A DNA stretch of 40,781 nt from Geobacteraceae bacterium (GTDB lineage Bacteria; Desulfobacterota; Desulfuromonadia; Geobacterales; Geobacteraceae). The notes under the pieces were generated by a model, which saw only the letters and a list, made by a program, of their open reading frames with translations, did not search any database and was not told the origin of the DNA. The DNA lies in NCBI GenBank assembly GCA_905339345.1, contig CAJPFF010000099.1, positions 1 through 40,781 of the forward strand. Direction: 5' to 3'. Both the position numbers and the translations under genes were made by a program. Of the stretch, positions 35,395 to 40,781 are shown piece after piece (position 1 is the first letter of the stretch; every line of letters begins with the position of its first letter).

Positions 35395-35514
35395 GAAACG
35401 GTCAAGTTTTCGCAATGTCAAGGAAGGCGAGCATCTGCGCGGAGACGCACTGCATGTGCGTCGCACAAGCAGACGCGGAGCCTGACGCCGAGATTGCGAA
35501 AAATCGACCGTTTC
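35395..35514. repeat. 120-bp inverted-repeat element between convergent genes
   Basis: Two 22-nt arms, 35395-35416 (starting GAAACGGTCAAG) and 35493-35514 (ending ATCGACCGTTTC), are inverted copies with two mismatches. They enclose 76 bp that contains a further hairpin, GACGCAC-TGCAT-GTGCGTC (35444-35462). The element fills the whole space between the MATE stop and the convergent lipoprotein stop. It may act as a two-way terminator; its layout also fits a dispersed intergenic repeat. No second copy is visible in this window. Confidence 0.7.
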
Positions 35515-35516
35515 TT

Positions 35517-36179
35517 CTATTTCTGAACCCATCGGCCGTTGGCCAGCTGCATCCACCACCCCGGCTTCGCCGCCTCCCGCTTGGCATCGGCGTAGGTGGC
35601 AGCCGCCTTGGGGAGCACCTGGCCGATGGCCGCCTTTGATTCGGGCTGCTTGTTGAGCGTGAGGATCGCCTTTGCCATGGCGGTGATGACGATCTTCCGG
35701 TTCCCGTTCTCCGCCTTGACCAGGGCCTCGTCCTGGGGGGTGGCCTTCCCCTTGTCGTGGACCGACACGAGCCCCTGGTTGGTTTCCCCCACCACGCCCC
35801 GGTCCCGCAGGGCATCGAGCTGTGGCAAGCGCGCCTTCATCTCGTCGTAGGCCGTGAGCACCTCGGGCATGCTGGAGATCTCAATGGCCAGCTGGTCCGC
35901 ATAGTTCTCGGCGGCAAAGGCCTCGCCAACCAGGGCAAAGGAGGGGAGCCTCTCGAAGAGCCTGCTCTGGGGACCGGCGTCCGGCGCGGGTTTCTGCTCG
36001 GCCGGCTTCCCGTCAGAGGCCGGCTTCTCCTCGCCCTGCTGGAGGAGCATATCGTCAAGGGACTTGTAGGCCTCCTTCACCGCCTTCTCGGGAAAGTAGA
36101 CGTTGACGGTGATAATGGCGCAGGCGGCGAGCATTCCGCACAGACCGGCGATCAGGGCTTTCATGATCGTACGTTTCAT
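35517..36179 (-). CDS. DUF1318 (YdbL-like) lipoprotein with YnbE-like N-terminus
   Basis: The 220-aa protein starts at 36179 behind GAGGAGG and has a lipoprotein signal with lipobox LAAC (Cys20). Right after the cysteine comes ITVNVYFPEKAVKEA, like the short strand-forming part of YnbE. A Lys/Pro/Glu linker (about 45-75) follows, and the C-terminal half (RDRGVVGETNQGLVS to PGWWMQLANGRWVQK) matches E. coli YdbL (RQQGRVGET, GKWLRK-type end). It lies directly downstream of a YdbH-like gene in the E. coli ydbH-ynbE-ydbL order, with no room for a separate ynbE. A TATAGT box in the 72-bp gap could give extra transcription. It is predicted to help the AsmA-like partner reach the outer membrane. Confidence 0.8.
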   Translation of the reverse strand: MKRTIMKALIAGLCGMLAACAIITVNVYFPEKAVKEAYKSLDDMLLQQGEEKPASDGKPAEQKPAPDAGPQSRLFERLPSFALVGEAFAAENYADQLAIEISSMPEVLTAYDEMKARLPQLDALRDRGVVGETNQGLVSVHDKGKATPQDEALVKAENGNRKIVITAMAKAILTLNKQPESKAAIGQVLPKAAATYADAKREAAKPGWWMQLANGRWVQK

Positions 36180-36251
36180 GGATTCCTCCTCGTTTCGCAT
36201 AGTTGTCCAGGTACTATACCACATCGGCCCCGGGATGTAAGGTCAGAGCTC

Positions 36252-39200
36252 TCAGTCACGCCACTGGAAGTCAGTCTGGATGGGGGGTTCCGCCGCCGGC
36301 CCCTCTTCGCCCTGCGAGGTCGTTTTCCCCCGAGTCGCTGCCTCCTTGATGGCGGTGAACAGGTGTTCAAGGGCAATCCGGTTCTGGACCGGCGCCACGG
36401 AAACGCTCAGGTCCCGGACACCCAACAGATTGGTGTGGGAGATGTCGAGGGTGGTGAAGGTGAGGTAGCCGTCCTCCAGGTAGGCACTCACCTCACCGCG
36501 ATCGAAGGGGCGGTCGCCGCGGAAGAAAAAGCCCCGCAGCTTCTTGCCGGCAAGCCGCTGGAGAAACTCCTTGGAGAGGAGCATCTTCTCACCCTTGGTA
36601 TCCCGCGCCCAGAGTTCGGTGAAACCGTCGAGCCCCCCTATCCCCTTCCCCGCGCCATAGAGACTCACGACCCCGTCCAGCCGGCCGGAGACATATCCCT
36701 TGATCTGGGGGAAGGCATCGCAGAGGCGCTTCATGCTCAGGTCGTACACCAGGATATCACCTCCGTAGACAATCCCCCCCTTCACAGCCACAAACCCCCT
36801 GCCGAGCACCTCCCCCCCGGAGAGCCCCGACCGAAGGGACGTCAACTCCATGACGCCGTTGTCGCCCCGCAGGAACGCCGTCGTCTCTCCCAGTTCCAGG
36901 GGACCGAAACGGACCTTGCCAACCGTGAGGGTCCGGTTCCCCGCCGGCGTCTGCCGGAACCGCTTCAGGAGCAGCGGGAAGTTCTCCTTCGTGAAACTCA
37001 CCTCTTCCCGGGGTCGCCGGTACGGGTCGGGAGAGGAGTCAAAGGAGAGGGGAACGGTGCCCCGCATTTCGCCCACCAGAAATTTCTGGGAGGGGACATC
37101 GATACTCACCCCGTCGAGGGTCAGGGTGCCGTCAACTCCTCCCTCCTTCCCCTTCAGGACGGCGGTCCCCTCGGCGGCCACGCTCCCCGTCACGGTCGCT
37201 TCCTGAATGAACCGGGGAAGGGCATTCACCACCGGGTCGATGAGGCGGTCGAGAGGGGTTGTGGGGAGCGTGAAGGCAAGGTGCCCGGCCCGCTGGGGCG
37301 AAAAGGCCCGGGCCACCTCTCCCCGCAGCCGGAAGAGGGCGCCCTCTCCCATGGTGGCGACTCCCTCCTGCAGCACGACCCGCTCACCCTCCACCCGTCC
37401 GGCAAGCCGTGCGCCTCCCCCGGCGAGAAGGCGCTTTCCCCCCTCTCCCGCCAGGGCGACGCCGTCGGCACGCATCTCGACCCGGGCCGATAGCCCTCCG
37501 GCGCGGGCGAAGGAACCGGAGGCGGTGCCGGAGAAGAGGCCATCTGCCGGGATGACCGGAGGCTTTCCCGGAAGGAGTCCGGCCATGGCCGCAAGCTTTC
37601 CCTCCCGGAGCCCCAGGGAAAAGGTGGCGCCGGTTGCGGGAGCGCGGGGATCAAAGGCAACGCGGCCGCTCAGGGTTCCGTCGAAGAGCTTTCCCCCCAG
37701 CTCCGCTCCCCCTTGGGACCGCGACAGGGCTATCCTGAGCGACGGCGTCCCCGCCGCAATCCCCCGGATGACGAACCGGTCGGCGGAAACGACTCCCCCC
37801 CCCTCGAACCAGCGCCCCTGGGAATCGGCACGGAGGTTTCCCCGGAGCGAGGCCGAGAGCCCCGCGGCGTCGGCATCGCCATGACGCACCGCCCCCCCGG
37901 TCACCTCAAGGGAGAGGGGAACGGGTGCCGGGGCCGGCGCCGGTTTCCCGGCGGGAAGTTTCAGGGTAAGCCGGTCGGCGGAGACAGCCGTGGTGGCAAG
38001 GCGGCCCCGGAGATCGGCAAGGGTAAGGGTCCAGTCCGTGAAGTCGAAGGAGGTACTGAGGTCGCCCCTTCTCCCGTCGAATTCCCCCCCATTGAGCCGG
38101 GCCGTGCCCGTGGCTGCCAGATGCTCTCCCTTGCGCGTGAATCGGGAGCGGACATCCCCCTTCCCGAGGGCGACCCGCTTCCCCTTTGCATCCGCCGCCA
38201 GGGAATCTATCCTGATGACGACATCGCCGTCAAAGGCCGCCGGCCCCTCCCCCTGCAGGTCAAGGGCGAGGGAGGCCGTGCCGCCGGTGGGCCGGAGGCC
38301 ATAGCGTTCCGTCTGGGGCGCAAGGGCCGCAAGGGGTGCGGCGGGAACCCGAAGAGACACGACCAAGGGCCGTGGTGCGGCCGGCCTGAAGCCAAGGCGC
38401 CCCGTGACCGGCAGCCCCATGATCCGGGCCGCCAGCAACGGGACCTGGAGTTCCCGCGGCCTGAACCGGCCCGACAGGAGCAGGGTGAAGGGAAGGTCGA
38501 CCCGCTGGATGAGGGCGCCTTCCGTATGTCCCTGGGTGGCGAATTTCCCCTTGGCGAGGAAACCCTCCCCGGCCGGCGCCAGGGACACTGTGCCGGCAAG
38601 CCCCCGGACGAGGGACCGACCGTCGAGGGAGACGGCCACATCCTGCGCGCTGACGCTCCCCTTGATGCCGGTCACCCCCCGGGCACCGTCGCCGGTGACG
38701 TGGAGCCCCCGGCTTCCCAGCCGGCCGGCAAGGGAGACGGAGCGCCCCGTCACGGCGGCGACCATGGGTGACAGACGCTGAAGATCCACATCATCCAGGC
38801 TGACATCGGCGACGAAGGCCCGCTCCCCCCGCACCCGGCTCACGGTGGCGGCAACCCGGGCCGTTGCGAGATCCGCAAGGGCTATGGTGAGGTTCTTAAC
38901 CTGCGCCTCGTCGCGCCGGAGATCATACTCCCCCCCCAGGGTAACGCGACCGGCGAGGGGAATCGTTGCCTTCCCGCCCACCACGGCGACATTCCGGAAC
39001 TCCGCGGCCCCGTCGGCCCGGATGATTCCCCCCTGGAAAACCGTCTGGAGCCGCAGCGCCGCGGTCCCCCGCTCCAGCGAAAGCTCCCGTCGCTTGAGCA
39101 GATCGGCAAGGGGCGCCAAGGTCAGTGAAGGGGCCGTGAGCACAAGGTCAAAGGCAGTTTCAGGCCCGGGACGGGCGCTCCCCTCCACCCGGTAGCGGTT

Positions 39201-39806
39201 CCCTGCTCCGTCGGCAAAAGCCAGGTCCAGGCGCGAATCGGCCGATCCCCGCGTGGTCACATCCCGGAGCCGGAGCGCAATGCCGGTCAGACGCCGCCCG
39301 TCCACCGTCAGCGCCCCATCGCGGAATATCAGCTCGTCGATCCGTGTCTCGGCGGCGGAAGGCTTTTTTCTCGCGAGCCGCCGCTGGAACTCCGCCACAT
39401 TCCAGGCCCCGGCGCTGCTTTTTTCCAGGATAATCCGCGCACCGTCGAGTTCGATGCGCCTGAAGCTGCGGACGCCGCGCAGCAGGCCAGTCCAGCGGGG
39501 GGTGACGGCAAGGGTATCGACCGCGGCAAGAGGAGCTGCGGAAAAGCCCGGGGGATTGGCGATTGACAAGCCACGGATAACGACGGTCCTGCCGTGGAGT
39601 TCCACATCGGCAACAGTCACGGGGGAATGGAGGGAGTCGGTGAGGATGCGGGAGAGATGACGGGCCGCCGGAGGCGATGCCAGATAGAGTTTCAGGGCGA
39701 AGAGGACGGCGAGGATGAGGAGCACCGCGACCGCAAGGATGCACGCGAAGGCCCTTCGGCGCGCCGGTGGAGGCGTCTGTGTTGGTGGCTCCGTGGTGTG
39801 GGTCAT
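36252..39806 (-). CDS. YdbH-like AsmA-family envelope protein
   Basis: The 1184-aa protein has a cytoplasmic N-terminus, one membrane helix (about residues 19-42; FACILAVAVLLILAVLFALK) and a very long periplasmic beta-rich part. An AsmA/DUF748-type start (TDSLHSPVTVADVELHGRT, IRGLSIANPPGF) gives way to a C-terminal YdbH-like region (GLDGFTELWARDTKGEKM; LEDGYLTFTTLDISHTNLL). In E. coli, YdbH is one of three AsmA-like proteins thought to move phospholipids to the outer membrane. The ATG at 39806 is chosen because a promoter and an AGGGGGAAG site lie just upstream; a TTG 18 codons earlier overlaps the -35. It is followed by the YdbL-like lipoprotein gene. Confidence 0.85.
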   Translation of the reverse strand: MTHTTEPPTQTPPPARRRAFACILAVAVLLILAVLFALKLYLASPPAARHLSRILTDSLHSPVTVADVELHGRTVVIRGLSIANPPGFSAAPLAAVDTLAVTPRWTGLLRGVRSFRRIELDGARIILEKSSAGAWNVAEFQRRLARKKPSAAETRIDELIFRDGALTVDGRRLTGIALRLRDVTTRGSADSRLDLAFADGAGNRYRVEGSARPGPETAFDLVLTAPSLTLAPLADLLKRRELSLERGTAALRLQTVFQGGIIRADGAAEFRNVAVVGGKATIPLAGRVTLGGEYDLRRDEAQVKNLTIALADLATARVAATVSRVRGERAFVADVSLDDVDLQRLSPMVAAVTGRSVSLAGRLGSRGLHVTGDGARGVTGIKGSVSAQDVAVSLDGRSLVRGLAGTVSLAPAGEGFLAKGKFATQGHTEGALIQRVDLPFTLLLSGRFRPRELQVPLLAARIMGLPVTGRLGFRPAAPRPLVVSLRVPAAPLAALAPQTERYGLRPTGGTASLALDLQGEGPAAFDGDVVIRIDSLAADAKGKRVALGKGDVRSRFTRKGEHLAATGTARLNGGEFDGRRGDLSTSFDFTDWTLTLADLRGRLATTAVSADRLTLKLPAGKPAPAPAPVPLSLEVTGGAVRHGDADAAGLSASLRGNLRADSQGRWFEGGGVVSADRFVIRGIAAGTPSLRIALSRSQGGAELGGKLFDGTLSGRVAFDPRAPATGATFSLGLREGKLAAMAGLLPGKPPVIPADGLFSGTASGSFARAGGLSARVEMRADGVALAGEGGKRLLAGGGARLAGRVEGERVVLQEGVATMGEGALFRLRGEVARAFSPQRAGHLAFTLPTTPLDRLIDPVVNALPRFIQEATVTGSVAAEGTAVLKGKEGGVDGTLTLDGVSIDVPSQKFLVGEMRGTVPLSFDSSPDPYRRPREEVSFTKENFPLLLKRFRQTPAGNRTLTVGKVRFGPLELGETTAFLRGDNGVMELTSLRSGLSGGEVLGRGFVAVKGGIVYGGDILVYDLSMKRLCDAFPQIKGYVSGRLDGVVSLYGAGKGIGGLDGFTELWARDTKGEKMLLSKEFLQRLAGKKLRGFFFRGDRPFDRGEVSAYLEDGYLTFTTLDISHTNLLGVRDLSVSVAPVQNRIALEHLFTAIKEAATRGKTTSQGEEGPAAEPPIQTDFQWRD

Positions 39807-39831
39807 TGCGGTGGCTTCCCCCTGTGAGGAG

Positions 39832-39860
39832 ACTGTAACCGGGAAGGAGACCGATGACAA
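39832..39860 (-). promoter_or_regulatory. promoter of the ydbH-like operon
   Basis: On the minus strand TTGTCA (39860-39855), a 17-nt spacer and TACAGT (39837-39832) predict a start about 20 nt before the ATG at 39806. Confidence 0.55.
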
Positions 39861-39918
39861 GTGCCCATGGGGTGGCGGAAGGAGCCCGTGATGGACACTG
39901 GCCCGCCATGGGTAAGAA

Positions 39919-39949
39919 TGAAAAAACCCCGCTTGAGCGGGGCTTTTTA
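39919..39949 (-). terminator. rho-independent terminator of hup
   Basis: The minus strand reads GCCCCGC-TCAA-GCGGGG followed by TTTTTTC, a strong intrinsic terminator about 50 bp after the hup stop. T residues on the other side make it potentially bidirectional. Confidence 0.88.
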
Positions 39950-40000
39950 TTGCATTTCTGATTGAATCGGCAGCACCGGCCCTCGGGACGGCAGGCGGAA

Positions 40001-40285
40001 TTATTTCTTCTTGGCGGCGACGACGTCCTTGAGGGCCTTGCCCGGACGGAACTTGGGAACCTTGGCGGCAGCGATCTTGATCTCTTTGCCGGTCTGGGGG
40101 TTCCTGCCGGTGCGGGCCTTGCGGGTAGACACCTCGAAGCTCCCGAATCCGACCAGGGTCACCTTGTCGCCCTTCTTGAGGGCGTCGCTCACGGCGCTGA
40201 TAACGGCCCCTACAGCCTTGTCGGCGGCAGCCTTGGTGAGGTTGGCAGATTTCGCTACAGCATCCACAAGTTCAGCTTTGGTCAT
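40001..40285 (-). CDS. hup: DNA-binding protein HU
   Basis: HU is a nucleoid protein that bends DNA. The 94-aa product is of typical length: [19 protein letters not shown] at the N-terminus, the dimer core [20 protein letters not shown], and the DNA-binding arm [20 protein letters not shown] with the conserved proline. A Lys-rich tail (AAKKK) ends the protein. The ATG at 40285 follows AAGGAGGG; a TTG two codons upstream is less likely. It is monocistronic with its own promoter and terminator. An integration host factor subunit is a less likely reading. Confidence 0.95.
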   Translation of the reverse strand: MTKAELVDAVAKSANLTKAAADKAVGAVISAVSDALKKGDKVTLVGFGSFEVSTRKARTGRNPQTGKEIKIAAAKVPKFRPGKALKDVVAAKKK

Positions 40286-40320
40286 GATCAACCCTCCTTT
40301 TTAAGGTAATTCTGGCGAAT

Positions 40321-40348
40321 ACTATAGACAGAAATTCCCACTTTGCAA
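40321..40348 (-). promoter_or_regulatory. promoter of hup
   Basis: On the minus strand TTGCAA (40348-40343), a 16-nt spacer and TATAGT (40326-40321) predict a start near 40314 and a leader of about 30 nt. The surrounding interval up to the PBP gene is AT-rich and holds no clear terminator for that gene. Confidence 0.6.
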
Positions 40349-40407
40349 GGGATTATTTAGAAGAAAATTATTTTTTTATGAGCTGTAAACCGTTGCCCCG
40401 CAAGGGA

Positions 40408-40781
40408 TTAGCGGTTTTCGTACCGTCGCGGCAGACGCCCGGCACGCACCCAGTCAGGCAACCCCTCTGAATCACTAGCGTTTTCGTCAGCAGCTGGCGT
40501 GTCCTGCTCGCCATCGTACGCCGTGGGCTCGGTACCGGCGATGAAGCACTCCTGGATCGCCCCCGGGCTCCCTTCCCGTGCCAGGCGGCCGGTACGGGGA
40601 TTGATGGTGGCAAAGGTGACGTCAGCGGGCTGTGAAAAGTCCCTCACGGGGATACCCGCCACGGCCCGCTGCATGAACTCGGTCCAGATGGGCGCCGCGG
40701 CCTGACCACCGGACCCCCCCGCGCCGAGGGACTTCTCCTGGTCGTACCCCACCCAGACCCCGGCCACCAGTTGTGGCACGT
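40408..40781 (-). CDS. mrcA: penicillin-binding protein 1A, C-terminal part
   Basis: The last 123 or so codons of a minus-strand gene whose start lies beyond the right edge. The sequence PQLVAGVWVGYDQEKSLG followed by GGSGGQAAAPIWTEFMQ is the typical end of the transpeptidase domain of class A penicillin-binding proteins, just past the KTG motif, which would lie outside the window. A C-terminal tail (NPRTGRLAREGSPGAIQECF, then an acidic stretch) follows, as in other PBP1A proteins. The enzyme polymerises and cross-links peptidoglycan at the membrane. Confidence 0.88.
   Translation of the reverse strand, partial: VPQLVAGVWVGYDQEKSLGAGGSGGQAAAPIWTEFMQRAVAGIPVRDFSQPADVTFATINPRTGRLAREGSPGAIQECFIAGTEPTAYDGEQDTPAADENASDSEGLPDWVRAGRLPRRYENR

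Noticed and set aside
35757-37493. 578-codon plus-strand open frame opposite the ydbL-like and ydbH-like genes
   Set aside because: It is an antisense shadow in high-GC DNA; the minus-strand proteins have a lipobox, a membrane helix and family motifs.

Overview
The window reads as the chromosome of a high-GC, anaerobic, Geobacter-type bacterium (Desulfuromonadota/Deltaproteobacteria). Reasons: the gene complement (ThyX instead of ThyA, RNase J next to FtsK, an orphan hydrogenase-4 type membrane subunit, a benzoyl-CoA-reductase/2-hydroxyacyl-CoA-dehydratase type enzyme with its ATPase activator, IorAB, ADP-forming acyl-CoA synthetase, sigma-54 control) and a probable UGA-encoded selenocysteine. 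The species is not assigned.

Layout. (1) 1-2.8 kb, minus strand: rho, rpmE, thyX and the start of a DUF1385 gene, behind a long C-rich rho leader. (2) 3.0-6.0 kb, plus strand: a lone HyfB/NuoL-like proton-channel subunit with a strong promoter, then an IclR regulator. (3) 6.2-11.8 kb, minus strand: plsC, a 59-aa membrane protein, a membrane-anchored repeat-like protein, RNase J, ftsK and a small membrane protein, in one tight operon ending in a terminator. (4) ssb on the plus strand with its own promoter and terminator. (5) 12.6-27.5 kb, minus strand: a 13-gene catabolic operon. In transcription order it encodes a dehydratase activator, a one-subunit HgdB/BcrC-family enzyme, an ADP-forming acyl-CoA synthetase, thiolase, enoyl-CoA hydratase, 3-hydroxyacyl-CoA dehydrogenase, a CoA transferase, IorA, IorB, an ACT protein, a ketopantoate-reductase-like dehydrogenase, a DUF485 protein and an acetate-type symporter. 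A -24/-12 sigma-54 promoter precedes it, with three copies of a CGATATTTCGTCG motif further upstream. The PAS-GAF-AAA+ activator is encoded next door (27.85-29.84 kb). (6) 30.2-33.6 kb, minus strand: a MarR regulator with a palindromic operator over its promoter, an FUSC-type efflux protein, a short fragment and an SDR. (7) 33.7-35.4 kb, plus strand: an AhpD-like gene with an in-frame UGA in a CxxU motif and a SECIS-like hairpin, followed by a MATE exporter. (8) 35.4-39.9 kb: a 120-bp inverted-repeat element, then a YdbH-like AsmA protein and a lipoprotein that looks like YnbE and YdbL joined. (9) hup (HU) and the 3' end of a penicillin-binding protein 1A gene.

How the genes may work together. 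The catabolic operon has CoA activation, a radical-type dehydratase with activator, hydratase, 3-hydroxyacyl-CoA dehydrogenase and thiolase, but no acyl-CoA dehydrogenase. This fits entry into beta-oxidation by dehydrating a 2-hydroxyacyl-CoA, with IorAB as a possible source of reduced ferredoxin for the activator. The substrate cannot be read from sequence. The two most noteworthy items are this operon with its sigma-54 control region and the selenoprotein gene, which ordinary gene calling would break at its UGA.
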